The notes under the pieces are model-generated. The model was not told the DNA's origin, ran no database searches, and saw only the letters and a list, made by a program, of their open reading frames with translations. The translations under genes and the position numbers were made by a program. A stretch of 64,000 nucleotides of DNA from Bacteroidota bacterium (GTDB lineage Bacteria > Bacteroidota > Bacteroidia > UKL13-3): NCBI GenBank assembly GCA_027488905.1, contig JAIYAT010000010.1, forward strand, positions 85,061-149,060, in the 5' to 3' direction. This document shows, piece after piece, positions 42,843-52,625 of this stretch. Every line of letters starts with the position of its first letter. The first letter of the stretch is position 1.

Positions 42843-43749
42843 ATATCACGCCCCTGTTATGTTGCAAGAATGTTTAGATGGTTTAGCTATTGAGCCAAAC
42901 GCTACTTATGTAGATGTGACATTTGGTGGAGGTGGGCATTCTAATGCAATTTTATCCTTGTTAAGTCCAAAAGGAAAACTAGTTGCTTTCGACCAAGACG
43001 AGGATGCTAAAGCAAATTTACCCGAAGATGATCGATTATATTTTATCGATCAGAATTTTGAGTTTATACGCAATCATCTCGATTATCAAGGCCTTTTGCC
43101 AGTAGCAGGAATTTTGGCAGATTTAGGTGTGAGCTCTCACCAATTTGATGAAGCTGAACGAGGGTTCTCTTTTAGGTTTGATGAGGCAGAATTGGATATG
43201 CGTATGGATAGGAATACAGGTAAAGCTGCATCTGTGTTGTTAAATGAATTGCCCGAAGCCGCTATTGCTGATATACTTTATCAATACGGTGAATTAAGTA
43301 ATGCACGTGCTTTAGCCAGAGAGATTGTTGCCTATAGAAGTACTTGCCCTATTGAAACTGTAGGGCAATTAAAAGATGCCTTAAAAAAGCATACCCCAAA
43401 ATTTGGAGACTATAAATTTCTAGCACCTGTATTCCAAGCGTTACGAATTGAAGTAAACCATGAACTCGAAGTGCTTAAGTCGTTTTTATTGCAAGTGCCT
43501 CGAGTTTTAAAACCTGGCGGAAGATTGGTAGTAATGAGCTACCATTCCCTAGAGGATAGATTGGTTAAGAACTTTATTCAGACAGGTAATTTTAATGGTG
43601 AAGCTGAAAAGGATTTATATGGAAATGTAAATAGACCCTTGCAACCTATTTCTAGAAAAGTTATTACAGCTTCTCCAGAGGAACTAACTCAAAACCCACG
43701 TTCAAGAAGCGCTAAGCTAAGGATTGCAGAGAAAGTAATAAGTAAATGA
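42832..43749 (+). CDS. rsmH: 16S rRNA (cytosine1402-N4)-methyltransferase
   Basis: SAM-dependent methyltransferase acting on C1402 in the 30S decoding centre (formerly MraW). The 305-residue sequence has the start HAPVMLQECLDGL, the SAM-binding loop YVDVTFGGGGHSNAIL, the ILADLGVSSHQFDEAERGFSF segment, FQALRIEVNHELEVL and the C-terminal SYHSLEDRLVKNFI. It is a full-length member, second in the cluster, overlapping mraZ and the following ftsL-like gene. Confidence 0.95.
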   Translation: MENKYHAPVMLQECLDGLAIEPNATYVDVTFGGGGHSNAILSLLSPKGKLVAFDQDEDAKANLPEDDRLYFIDQNFEFIRNHLDYQGLLPVAGILADLGVSSHQFDEAERGFSFRFDEAELDMRMDRNTGKAASVLLNELPEAAIADILYQYGELSNARALAREIVAYRSTCPIETVGQLKDALKKHTPKFGDYKFLAPVFQALRIEVNHELEVLKSFLLQVPRVLKPGGRLVVMSYHSLEDRLVKNFIQTGNFNGEAEKDLYGNVNRPLQPISRKVITASPEELTQNPRSRSAKLRIAEKVISK

Positions 43750-44132
43750 TGAATAGGATAATTACAGAAGAAGAAAGCTTGGAATCGGCTATCCCAAATC
43801 CTGAAACAAAAAAGTTTACGGAAAGGGTGCGCAAAATTGCCGACTACGACTTCAAGATTAACCCAGATGTATTGCGAAAGCAAACACCTTTTATCTTATA
43901 CCTTCTTTTTTGGGTGATCCTATTTATTTATAGCAGTCATAGAGCTGAAAAACTCATTAGAAGAACGGATAAATTAAATGGAGAATTAAAAGAATTACGC
44001 AGCGAATATGTATCTGTTTCTAGTGAATTAATGCGCGCGAGTAAGCAAAGTGCTGTTGCTTCAAAGTTAAAGTCAATTGGAATTAAAGAATTAACCACAC
44101 CTCCTCAAAAGATAACCTACAGTGGCAAGTAA
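43746..44132 (+). CDS. ftsL: FtsL-like division protein
   Basis: A 128-residue bitopic protein: cytoplasmic N-terminus of about 50 residues, one membrane helix (FILYLLFWVILFIYSS, about 53-68) and a periplasmic coiled-coil-like segment (AEKLIRRTDKLNGELKELRSEYVSVSSELMRAS), ending in a basic/hydrophilic tail. Position between rsmH and the transpeptidase gene and this layout identify the FtsL slot; sequence similarity to classical FtsL is low, as usual. An adjacent ATG (second codon) could also be the start. It overlaps its neighbours by 4 and 11 bases. Confidence 0.82.
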   Translation: MMNRIITEEESLESAIPNPETKKFTERVRKIADYDFKINPDVLRKQTPFILYLLFWVILFIYSSHRAEKLIRRTDKLNGELKELRSEYVSVSSELMRASKQSAVASKLKSIGIKELTTPPQKITYSGK

Positions 44133-46257
44133 TACAAATACAAGAAAAGCAATTTTTATCCGAAGCATGATTGTGTTTTCGGGTATGCTGCTTTTTGCTA
44201 TTTGGATTGCATATAACATCGTCGTAATACAGTTTGTTGAGGGAGATAAATGGCGCAAAATGTCTGAAGATTTCACCATTAAGGAGGACGACATTGAACC
44301 TATAAGAGGGAATATTTTTGATTGTAAAGGCAATCTATTGGCTACTTCTATTCCTATTTATGATATTTATATAGATGCAAAAACACAAGGTTTTGTAAAT
44401 AGTGATACCTTTCAACTTTATGTGGATTCCCTTGCCATTAATGTGGCAAATTTATTTAAGGATAAATCAATTGATAGCTATAAGCAGCAATTAACCAAAA
44501 TTAAATTAGCTGGCAGTCGATATACTTTGTTTAAATCAAAACTTAGTTACCGACAAATGAAGGCCATGAGAGGTTTTCCTATTTTTAGAAAGGGTAAGAA
44601 TAAAGGCGGATTCATTGCTGTACCTAAAAGTAAACGTGAAAAGCCTTTTGATTTATTGGCTGAAAGAACTCTTGGGTTCTCTAGATATGGTGTGGCTCCA
44701 GTTGGTTTGGAAGGAGCATTTGATACGATTTTAAAGGGTAAGAGTGGAAAGCAAGTACTGCAAAGAATTGCTGGTAACTCTTGGATACCAATAGACGATG
44801 AATCAGTGATTGATGCACAACAAGGTAAAGACCTTATTACTACCATTGATATTAACCTTCAGGATGTGGCAGAACATGCCCTCATGAAAACACTTGTTGA
44901 AAATGATGCAGAATACGGAACTGCGATATTAATGGAAGTAAATACTGGCGAGTTGAAAGCTATTGCAAACCTTACACGTATTTCTCCTGGTGTTTATGCC
45001 GAAAGATACAATTATGCGGTGGGTGAAAAAGTTGCTCCCGGTTCTACCATGAAGCTAATTTCTATGATGGCTTTGCTTAATGATGGATACACCACTCCAA
45101 AGGATAATGTTGATGTTGAAGGAGGAGTGAAAACTTTTTGTAGAGCTACCATGCAAGACTCTCACCTGGGTAACAACTTAATTGACATGCAATATGCTTT
45201 TGAACATTCTTCCAATGTGGCATTTGCTAAACAGATTAACCATTACTATGCTAAAAATCCGCATCAATTATATGATTTTTACAAATCGCTTGGTTTAACA
45301 AAGCCTTTGTCTCTGCAGGTTGAAGGAGCGGGCATTCCTGATGTTAAAAGTCCAGATAACAAAAGATGGTCTTGCACAAGTTTACCTTGGATGGCCATTG
45401 GGTACGAGCTAGAGTTTACACCACTTCAATTATTGACCATTTACAATGCTGTTGCAAATAATGGTGTAATGGTTAATCCTTTATTAGTAAAAAGAATTGA
45501 GCAAGAAGGAAGAGTTATTGAAACATTTTCTACAAAAGTTTTAAATAAACAAATCTGCAAACCAGAGGTAGTAAAGCAACTGCAATGTATGTTGGAAGGT
45601 GTTGTATTGAGAGGCACGGCTTCTGAATTGAGAAGTGACCATTATAGTTATGCTGGAAAAACAGGTACGGCTGTAATTGATAAAAACAGTGCTTTAAATG
45701 TTGCAGGTATCAAGGCATATAGAGCGTCTTTTTGTGGCTATTTTCCAGCAGAGAATCCCAAATACTCATGCTTAGTGGTGATAAGTCGTCCTAGAAAAGA
45801 TAACTATTATGCCTCAAAAGTTGCTTTACCTGTTTTCAAAGAAATTGCTGATAAGGTTTATGCAAGTGCTTTGTCTTTGCATCAGGAGTTAAAGTTTGCA
45901 ATGAAAAATTCTACCCAAGATTTGCCAATTATCCCTAAAGCTGATAAGGAGCAAATACAAACAATTCTAAATAAGGTATCTCTCTCTTCTCATTTTCATA
46001 ATGATTCAATTCACCAAGAAGAAACAGATTGGGTAGCTGGTTTGCCTCAAGACAAATCATTGGCCTTGGCCCCAATTAAAATGGAAGGTGCGGGTGTTCC
46101 AAATGTTGTAGGAATGGGCGTGAGAGATGCCGTTTATTTATTAGAGAAAAAGGGATTAAATGTGATTGTAATAGGTGTTGGAAAAGTAAAACGTCAATCT
46201 ATTGCCCCTGGGACAAATTCAAAAAAGTATAAATCAATTCAAATCGAATTAAGCTAA
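44122..46257 (+). CDS. ftsI: Division transpeptidase (PBP2x/PBP3-like) with PASTA domain
   Basis: Septal peptidoglycan transpeptidase, 711 residues, read from a GTG start overlapping ftsL. One N-terminal membrane helix (about 10-35) is followed by the dimerisation/pedestal domain (EPIRGNIFDCKGNLLATSIPIYDIY) and the transpeptidase domain with SxxK in APGSTMKLIS, SxN in HSSNVAFA and KTG in YAGKTGTAVI. A single C-terminal PASTA domain (VPNVVGMGVRDAVYLLEKKGLNV, about 655-711) may sense muropeptides or aid substrate handling. All catalytic motifs are intact. It is directly followed by murE (adjacent stop and start). Confidence 0.93.
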   Translation: MASNTNTRKAIFIRSMIVFSGMLLFAIWIAYNIVVIQFVEGDKWRKMSEDFTIKEDDIEPIRGNIFDCKGNLLATSIPIYDIYIDAKTQGFVNSDTFQLYVDSLAINVANLFKDKSIDSYKQQLTKIKLAGSRYTLFKSKLSYRQMKAMRGFPIFRKGKNKGGFIAVPKSKREKPFDLLAERTLGFSRYGVAPVGLEGAFDTILKGKSGKQVLQRIAGNSWIPIDDESVIDAQQGKDLITTIDINLQDVAEHALMKTLVENDAEYGTAILMEVNTGELKAIANLTRISPGVYAERYNYAVGEKVAPGSTMKLISMMALLNDGYTTPKDNVDVEGGVKTFCRATMQDSHLGNNLIDMQYAFEHSSNVAFAKQINHYYAKNPHQLYDFYKSLGLTKPLSLQVEGAGIPDVKSPDNKRWSCTSLPWMAIGYELEFTPLQLLTIYNAVANNGVMVNPLLVKRIEQEGRVIETFSTKVLNKQICKPEVVKQLQCMLEGVVLRGTASELRSDHYSYAGKTGTAVIDKNSALNVAGIKAYRASFCGYFPAENPKYSCLVVISRPRKDNYYASKVALPVFKEIADKVYASALSLHQELKFAMKNSTQDLPIIPKADKEQIQTILNKVSLSSHFHNDSIHQEETDWVAGLPQDKSLALAPIKMEGAGVPNVVGMGVRDAVYLLEKKGLNVIVIGVGKVKRQSIAPGTNSKKYKSIQIELS

Positions 46258-47721
46258 GTGAAAACCTTATTACAACTTATATCAGACCTAAACTTTATCA
46301 AACTCCTTGGTTCAAACCAAAAGGAAATTGATATGCTAACCTTTGATAGCAGAGAGGCTAAAAGTAATGCTGTATTCTTTGCCATCAAAGGAACACAAGT
46401 TGATGGACATAATTTTATTTCACAAGTAATAGAAAAGGGATGTGAAGTAATTGTTTGTGAAAGTTTACCTTCTCATTGCGATGCCAATGTAACTTATGTT
46501 CTTGTAGATAATAGCTCTGCTGCCATGGCCTGTATGGCAAATAAGTTTTATGATGAACCAAGCAAAGAATTGCAATTGGTTGGGGTTACCGGAACTAATG
46601 GAAAGACCACGGTTGCAACCTTGTTATTTAACTTATTTAGGTCTTTTGGATATTCTGTGGGTTTGCTTTCTACGGTTCAAAACCAAATTAATGAAGCTGT
46701 AATTCCAGCCACACATACAACACCAGATGCCATAAAAATAAATGCATTATTAAGACAAATGGTGGATGAAGGTTGTGCGTATTGTTTTATGGAGGCCAGT
46801 TCACATGCCATCCATCAAAATAGGATAAAACATTTACATTTTGCTGGTGTAGCATTTACAAATATTACGCATGACCATTTGGATTATCATAAAACATTTG
46901 ATGCTTATATCAAAGCAAAAAAGCAATTGTTTGATGAGGTAAATGAAGATGCATTTGCTTTAACCAATAAGGATGATAAAAATGGTATGGTGATGCTTCA
47001 AAATTCAAAAGCCACTAGATATTCTTATGGTTTGCAACACATGTCCGACTTTAAAGCACGAATCATTGAAAGTGATTTTAACGGTATGTTACTCAATATT
47101 GATGGGGATGAAGCATGGTTTAAATTGGTTGGGAATTTTAACGCTTACAACCTTTTGGCAGTTTATGGGGTAGCTTGTTTGTTAGGCAAGGATAAACAAG
47201 AAGTAATTACCCATTTAAGTAGTTTGAATGCAGTAAGAGGAAGATTTGAATACCTACGTTCTAGCACTGGTGTTGTGGGTATAGTAGATTATGCTCACAC
47301 GCCTGATGCCTTAGAAAATGTATTAGACACCATTAATCAAACCCGAACTGGCAATGAATCCTTAATAACAATTGTGGGTTGCGGTGGCAATAGGGATGCT
47401 GCAAAACGTCCTATCATGGCAAAAGTGGCTTGCGAAAAAAGTACACGTGTTATTCTTACTTCAGATAATCCTAGAAACGAAGACCCCGAAACTATCCTTG
47501 ATGAAATGATGACGGGTGTTCCGCCTTTGCACTATAAAAAAACTACCCGAATTACAGATAGAAGAGAGGCAATCAAAATGGCTGTTTCTTTAGCCAATAA
47601 AGGTGATATCATCTTGGTTGCTGGTAAAGGCCATGAGACTTATCAAGAGGTTAAAGGTGTAAAATACCCCTTTGATGATAAAGCCATTTTGAATGATATG
47701 TTTAAAATTTTTGAAGCTTAA
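46258..47721 (+). CDS. murE: UDP-MurNAc-tripeptide ligase MurE (meso-diaminopimelate type)
   Basis: Adds the third amino acid to the UDP-MurNAc-dipeptide in the cytoplasm. Start is a GTG abutting the ftsI stop. The 487 residues contain the Mur-ligase ATP loop VTGTNGKTTVATLL, the carbamylated-lysine region HLDYHKTFDAYIKAKKQLF and the C-terminal DNPRNEDP motif, which marks diaminopimelate rather than lysine specificity. A GGTTCAAACC dyad occurs near the 5' end (codes GSN). No murF follows, as usual in Bacteroidota. Confidence 0.95.
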   Translation: MKTLLQLISDLNFIKLLGSNQKEIDMLTFDSREAKSNAVFFAIKGTQVDGHNFISQVIEKGCEVIVCESLPSHCDANVTYVLVDNSSAAMACMANKFYDEPSKELQLVGVTGTNGKTTVATLLFNLFRSFGYSVGLLSTVQNQINEAVIPATHTTPDAIKINALLRQMVDEGCAYCFMEASSHAIHQNRIKHLHFAGVAFTNITHDHLDYHKTFDAYIKAKKQLFDEVNEDAFALTNKDDKNGMVMLQNSKATRYSYGLQHMSDFKARIIESDFNGMLLNIDGDEAWFKLVGNFNAYNLLAVYGVACLLGKDKQEVITHLSSLNAVRGRFEYLRSSTGVVGIVDYAHTPDALENVLDTINQTRTGNESLITIVGCGGNRDAAKRPIMAKVACEKSTRVILTSDNPRNEDPETILDEMMTGVPPLHYKKTTRITDRREAIKMAVSLANKGDIILVAGKGHETYQEVKGVKYPFDDKAILNDMFKIFEA

Positions 47722-47734
47722 CTAAATATTATTT

Positions 47735-48991
47735 ATGCTATATTATTTATTTGATTACTTAGACAAAGCCTACAATTTCCCTGGAGCTGGTATGTTTCAG
47801 TTTATCTCCTTTAGGGCGGCTATGGCAATTATTTTGTCCTTGTTTATATCTCTTGTTTATGGAAAAACCCTCATCAATAAGCTTCATCAATTGCAAGTTA
47901 GTGATGAAATTAGAAACCTGGGTTTAGCAGGAGAGCAACAAAAAAAGGGCACTCCAACAATGGGTGGGCTCATCATTCTTGCTGCTATCATCGTTCCAAC
48001 TTTATTGTTTGCTAGGATAAACAATGTCTATATAATTCTTATCCTTATCTCAACTGTTTGGTTAGGTATTGTTGGATTCTTAGACGACTATATTAAAGTT
48101 TTTAAAAAGAACAAAGAAGGTTTGGCTGGCAGGTTTAAAGTGCTTGGTCAGGTTGGTTTAGGTGTTATAGTTGCTACTACTTTGTATTTTAATCAACATG
48201 TAAAAACGAAAGAGTTTTACAAGCCAAGCGAGGTAAATGAAGTGTTTATTAAAGAACATAATTTAAATCCGCAGTTGGTAAACAATGAGTTAATGTTAGT
48301 TAAAGAAAGCAAGGCTACTACCACCACCATCCCATTTTTTAAGCGCTCAGAGTTTGATTATGTAAGTTTGTTGAGCTGGATTGGAACCAGCTATAAAGAT
48401 TATAATTTCATAATTTATTTATTTGTCGTAATTTTTATCATTACCGCTGTTTCTAATGGGGCTAATATAACAGACGGAATCGATGGATTAGCAGCGGGTA
48501 CTTCAGCAATTATTTCCTTTGTTTTAGGAGTTTTCGCTTATGTAAGTGGCAATATCATATTTTCTAAGTATCTAAATATTATGTACATCCCTCACCTTGA
48601 AGAGATGGTAATATTTGCTGGCGCTTTGGTTGGTGCATGTATAGGTTTTCTTTGGTACAATGCCTTTCCAGCGCAAGTTTTTATGGGCGATACTGGCAGT
48701 TTAGCCTTAGGCGGTATCATAGCTTCCTTTTCAATTATGGTGCGTAAAGAATTACTGATTCCAATTTTATGCGGCATTTTTCTTATTGAAAATTTATCTG
48801 TTGTGATGCAGGTATCTTACTTTAAATACACTAAAAAGAAGTATGGCGAAGGCAGAAGGATTTTTAAAATGTCTCCACTGCATCATCACTATCAGAAGCT
48901 GGGTTTTCATGAATCAAAAATTGTAACCCGTTTTTGGATTATTGGAATTCTATTGGCCATCATTACCATTATTACCCTTAAAGTTAGATAG
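47735..48991 (+). CDS. mraY: Phospho-N-acetylmuramoyl-pentapeptide transferase
   Basis: Integral membrane enzyme forming lipid I from UDP-MurNAc-pentapeptide and undecaprenyl phosphate. The 418 residues span about ten helices with the conserved [11 protein letters not shown], the DD pair in [32 protein letters not shown], and the [11 protein letters not shown] histidine motif. It is about 55 residues longer than the E. coli enzyme, mainly through an insertion around residues 155-215 ([17 protein letters not shown] and following), a feature I associate with Bacteroidota MraY. It ends one base before the murD start. Confidence 0.95.
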   Translation: MLYYLFDYLDKAYNFPGAGMFQFISFRAAMAIILSLFISLVYGKTLINKLHQLQVSDEIRNLGLAGEQQKKGTPTMGGLIILAAIIVPTLLFARINNVYIILILISTVWLGIVGFLDDYIKVFKKNKEGLAGRFKVLGQVGLGVIVATTLYFNQHVKTKEFYKPSEVNEVFIKEHNLNPQLVNNELMLVKESKATTTTIPFFKRSEFDYVSLLSWIGTSYKDYNFIIYLFVVIFIITAVSNGANITDGIDGLAAGTSAIISFVLGVFAYVSGNIIFSKYLNIMYIPHLEEMVIFAGALVGACIGFLWYNAFPAQVFMGDTGSLALGGIIASFSIMVRKELLIPILCGIFLIENLSVVMQVSYFKYTKKKYGEGRRIFKMSPLHHHYQKLGFHESKIVTRFWIIGILLAIITIITLKVR

Positions 48992-48992
48992 T

Positions 48993-50336
48993 ATGAGCAG
49001 AATAGTAATTTTAGGTAGTGGAGAAAGTGGCACTGGGGCTGCAATTTTAGCCAAAGTTAAAGGATTCGATGTTTTTGTTTCTGACAAAGGAGCCATTAGT
49101 GATTTGTATAAAAATGAACTTAATGAATGGAAGGTTCCATTCGAAGAAAATCAGCATACTGAGGAATTAATTTTAAATGCAGATGAAGTAATTAAAAGTC
49201 CTGGAATTCCAGAAAAGGCAGAAATCGTAAAAGCACTTCGCGCAAAAAATATTCCTATCATCAATGAAATTGAGTTTGCCTCAAGGTATACTTCTGCTTA
49301 TAAGATTTGTATCACAGGCACTAATGGAAAAACTACAACAACCTCATTAACCTACCACTTATTAAAGAAAGCTGGATTAAATGTTGGTCTTGCAGGTAAT
49401 ATCGGTATTAGCATGTGTAGGTTAGTGGCTACTGGCAATTACGACTATTTTGTTTTAGAAATATCCAGCTTTCAATTGGATGATATGTATGATTTTAAAG
49501 CAGAGATGGCTGTCATATGCAACATCACGCCAGATCACTTAGATAGATACAATTATGAACTTCAGAATTACATCAACGCGAAGTTTAGAATAACACAAAA
49601 TCAAACTGAAAATGATTACTTCATTTATTGCTCTGATGATGAGTTAACCTTAAAAAACCTAAATCAAATACAAGGAAAAGCGATGCACTTGCCATTTTCA
49701 TTGCTAAAAGCAGAAATACCAGGTGCTTATTTAAACGATGGTCAAATCGTTATCACCACCCAAAACAATCAAATAAACCCTTTTAATATGTATACTTCAG
49801 AACTTGTACTTAGAGGTCGTCACAACACCTACAACTCAATGGCAGCAGCCATTATCGCTAACGCACTAGACATTCGTAAGGATGTTATCAGAGAAGGCTT
49901 AACAGATTTTCAAAATGTAGAACACCGACTAGAGCAGGTGGCAACCATTAGAGGCGTGGATTATATCAATGATTCAAAAGCCACAAATGTGAACTCGGCA
50001 TGGTACGCGCTAGAAAGCATGGATAAGCCAACCATTTGGATTGTTGGAGGTGTAGACAAAGGAAATGATTATGCAATGTTAAGTGAACTTGTAAAAGAAA
50101 AAGTTAGAATCATTGTTTGTATGGGCCTTGATAATACCAAAATTCATGAGGCATTTGGTAAAGATGTTGACATGATTTTTAATACGAGTAGTGCACAAGA
50201 AGCAGTTCATGTTGCCGCAAAAATGTCTAAGCCTGGTGAAGCTGTTTTGCTTTCTCCTGCTTGTGCATCCTTTGATTTGTTTAAAAATTACGAAGACCGC
50301 GGTAGACAATTTAAAGCTGCTGTTAAGAATTTATAA
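48993..50336 (+). CDS. murD: UDP-N-acetylmuramoyl-L-alanine:D-glutamate ligase
   Basis: Cytoplasmic ligase adding D-glutamate. I start at ATG 48993 (MSRIVILGSGESGTGAAILA, 447 residues), just past the mraY stop; an upstream in-frame ATG lies within mraY. Motifs are CITGTNGKTTTTSLTYHLL (P-loop), NITPDHLDRYN, LRGRHNTYNSMAAAIIA and NDSKATNVNSAWYALE with ILVGGVDKG-like IWIVGGVDKGNDY. Complete and typical. Confidence 0.95.
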   Translation: MSRIVILGSGESGTGAAILAKVKGFDVFVSDKGAISDLYKNELNEWKVPFEENQHTEELILNADEVIKSPGIPEKAEIVKALRAKNIPIINEIEFASRYTSAYKICITGTNGKTTTTSLTYHLLKKAGLNVGLAGNIGISMCRLVATGNYDYFVLEISSFQLDDMYDFKAEMAVICNITPDHLDRYNYELQNYINAKFRITQNQTENDYFIYCSDDELTLKNLNQIQGKAMHLPFSLLKAEIPGAYLNDGQIVITTQNNQINPFNMYTSELVLRGRHNTYNSMAAAIIANALDIRKDVIREGLTDFQNVEHRLEQVATIRGVDYINDSKATNVNSAWYALESMDKPTIWIVGGVDKGNDYAMLSELVKEKVRIIVCMGLDNTKIHEAFGKDVDMIFNTSSAQEAVHVAAKMSKPGEAVLLSPACASFDLFKNYEDRGRQFKAAVKNL

Positions 50337-50342
50337 TTAAAT

Positions 50343-51509
50343 ATGCTACTGTTTGCTTGGTCACGTATAAAGCCTTCAGGCGACCGCATCATGTGGTTAG
50401 TTATCATTATGCTTATGGTACTTGGATTGCTATCTGTTTATAGCTCAACAAGTGCCTTGGCTTACAAACGACATGGTGGAAGCCCTGAGCTTTTCTTGTT
50501 CAATCAAATGATTTTTTTAGGTGCAGGTTTTTTGCTCATGCTTTTAGTGCATAGTATACATTATAAGTACTTTATTAAGTTCTCTAAACCGATTCTATAT
50601 CTGAGTTATATACTTCTATTTTTAACCATGTTTTTTGGTTCAAACACCAATGAAGCCCAACGCTGGCTTAGGGTTCCGATCATTGGTATAAAGTTTCAAC
50701 CTTCCGATTTTGCAAAGGTGGCTTTAGTGTTATTCTTAGCAAGAGAATTGGCATTTAGGCAAGATGATATTAAGGATTTTAAAAAGGGTTTTTTACCTAT
50801 TATCATTCATGTTGGCCTAACTTGTTTGCTCATTGCTCCATCTAACCTTTCCACCTCTCTAGTAATTTTAAGCACTTCCATGGTTATTATGTTTATTGGC
50901 AGAGTAAGTGTGAAACATATTTTTTATGTGGGTGGTCCCATCTTTGCCGTGATTGCGCTTTTAGTGCTTTTATTAATTAATACGCCAGACAAACACTTAA
51001 GTGGCTTGGGTAGGGTAAAGACCTGGAAGCACCGTATTGAAAACTTTTCTAATGGCTCAGATAACCGTGATGTAACCTTTCAAAACGACCATGCAAAAAT
51101 GGCTATTGCAACCGGTGGCCTTATTGGAAAGGGCCCCGGAGGCAGCATAGAGAGAAACTCTTTGCCACATGCCTATTCCGATTTTATTTATGCAATTTTT
51201 GCTGAAGAATATGGTTTGTTTGGCGCTTTAGGATTGATGTCTTTGTATTTACTATTTATGTACAGAGCCTTTCGAATTTTACTTAAAAGTCCAAAAGCAT
51301 TTGGAGCACTTTTAGCCATTGGATTGTCCTTTGCCTTTATCATGCAAGCGCTAATCCATATGGCCATCTCTGTAAATATTGTGCCTAATACGGGTTTAAC
51401 ACTTCCTTTTATATCCATGGGTGGAACCTCTATTTTAATGACAAGTATTGCATTTGGACTCATCATGAGCGTAAGCAGATATGTAGAAACAGAAGATTCA
51501 AATGATTAA
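50343..51509 (+). CDS. ftsW: Septal peptidoglycan polymerase FtsW
   Basis: SEDS-family polytopic membrane glycosyltransferase that works with the division transpeptidase at the septum. The 388 residues form about ten helices, with LGLLSVYSSTS in the first, AQRWLRVPIIGIKFQPSDFAKVALVLFLAR in the fourth region, the catalytic-loop segment with KHLSGLGRVKTWKH and FQNDHAKMAIATGGLIGKGPGGS, and PFISMGGTSILMTSIAFGL at the end. It starts six bases after murD, in the usual place before murG. Confidence 0.94.
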   Translation: MLLFAWSRIKPSGDRIMWLVIIMLMVLGLLSVYSSTSALAYKRHGGSPELFLFNQMIFLGAGFLLMLLVHSIHYKYFIKFSKPILYLSYILLFLTMFFGSNTNEAQRWLRVPIIGIKFQPSDFAKVALVLFLARELAFRQDDIKDFKKGFLPIIIHVGLTCLLIAPSNLSTSLVILSTSMVIMFIGRVSVKHIFYVGGPIFAVIALLVLLLINTPDKHLSGLGRVKTWKHRIENFSNGSDNRDVTFQNDHAKMAIATGGLIGKGPGGSIERNSLPHAYSDFIYAIFAEEYGLFGALGLMSLYLLFMYRAFRILLKSPKAFGALLAIGLSFAFIMQALIHMAISVNIVPNTGLTLPFISMGGTSILMTSIAFGLIMSVSRYVETEDSND

Positions 51510-51524
51510 AAACCAACTTAAATT

Positions 51525-52625
51525 ATGACAGAAAACTTAAGAGTAATTATAAGTGGTGGTGGTACAGGTGGCCATATTTATCCCGCTATCGCCTTGGCAC
51601 AAACGTTAGAGAAAATGCTTCCTAATGGCGTAGAATTTATCTTTGTAGGTGCGGCTGATAGAATGGAAATGGAGAAAGTGCCTAAGGCGGGTTATGCCAT
51701 AGAAGGCCTGTGGATTAGCGGATTTCAACGTAGTTTAAGTCCTAAAAATTTACTGTTTCCTTTTAAAGTTATATCAAGCGTTTGGCGTTCTTTAAGCATC
51801 ATTCATAGTTTCAAACCTCATCTAGCAATTGGGTTTGGCGGCTATGCCAGTGGTGCCATGATGTATGCTGCCACCTTAAAAGGAATTCCTTCTATGATTC
51901 ATGAGCAAAATTCTTATGCTGGTATCACCAATAAAATCCTTAAAAATAGGGTCAATAAAATTGCTGTTGCATATGAAGGAATGGAAAAGTTTTTCCCTGC
52001 TTCAAAGCTTGTTTTAACTGGTAATCCTGTTCGCCAAGACATCTTAACAGCTAACCAAAAAAGGGAGGCTGCCATTTCTTTTTTCGGTTTGAACCCAAGT
52101 CGCCCAACTCTCCTAATTATTGGTGGAAGTCTTGGTGCTCGAACTATTAACCAAAGCATGGAAAAGGGACTGCATACTTTATGTCAAATGGATTATAACA
52201 TCATTTGGCAGACGGGTAAGAATTTTATTAGCAAGGAAAGTGAAAAGGTAATTACAAAAAGCAAACTCCTAATCTCTCCATTTATTTACGAAATGGATTT
52301 GGCTTATGCTGCAGCAGATTTGGTTATTAGCAGGGCAGGAGCGCTCTCTATAGCAGAACTTCAACTTACAGGAAAAGCTACTATTCTGGTTCCTTCTCCA
52401 AATGTGAGTGAAGACCATCAAACAAAAAATGCATTGGCCTTAACCAAAAATAATGCTGCCGTTTTGGTAAAAGATAATGAAGCGCTCAACACCTTGGTTC
52501 AAACCGCTATAGATTTAATGGAAGATGAAGGTAAACGAAACCAATTATCTGTGCAAATTGCTAAGATGGCGGTTCATCAGGCGGCGGAGAAAATTGCCAC
52601 GGAGTTATTATCATTAAGAAAATGA
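51525..52625 (+). CDS. murG: UDP-GlcNAc transferase MurG (lipid II synthase)
   Basis: Membrane-associated GT-B glycosyltransferase adding GlcNAc to lipid I. The 366-residue protein has the N-terminal glycine-rich loop SGGGTGGHIYPAIALA, HEQNSYAGITNKIL, a second G loop in IIGGSLGARTINQS and the donor-binding SRAGALSIAELQLTGKATILVPSP. Two GGTTYRAACC dyads occur in the gene, read in two different frames (GLN and VQT). It overlaps murC by 4 bases. Confidence 0.95.
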   Translation: MTENLRVIISGGGTGGHIYPAIALAQTLEKMLPNGVEFIFVGAADRMEMEKVPKAGYAIEGLWISGFQRSLSPKNLLFPFKVISSVWRSLSIIHSFKPHLAIGFGGYASGAMMYAATLKGIPSMIHEQNSYAGITNKILKNRVNKIAVAYEGMEKFFPASKLVLTGNPVRQDILTANQKREAAISFFGLNPSRPTLLIIGGSLGARTINQSMEKGLHTLCQMDYNIIWQTGKNFISKESEKVITKSKLLISPFIYEMDLAYAAADLVISRAGALSIAELQLTGKATILVPSPNVSEDHQTKNALALTKNNAAVLVKDNEALNTLVQTAIDLMEDEGKRNQLSVQIAKMAVHQAAEKIATELLSLRK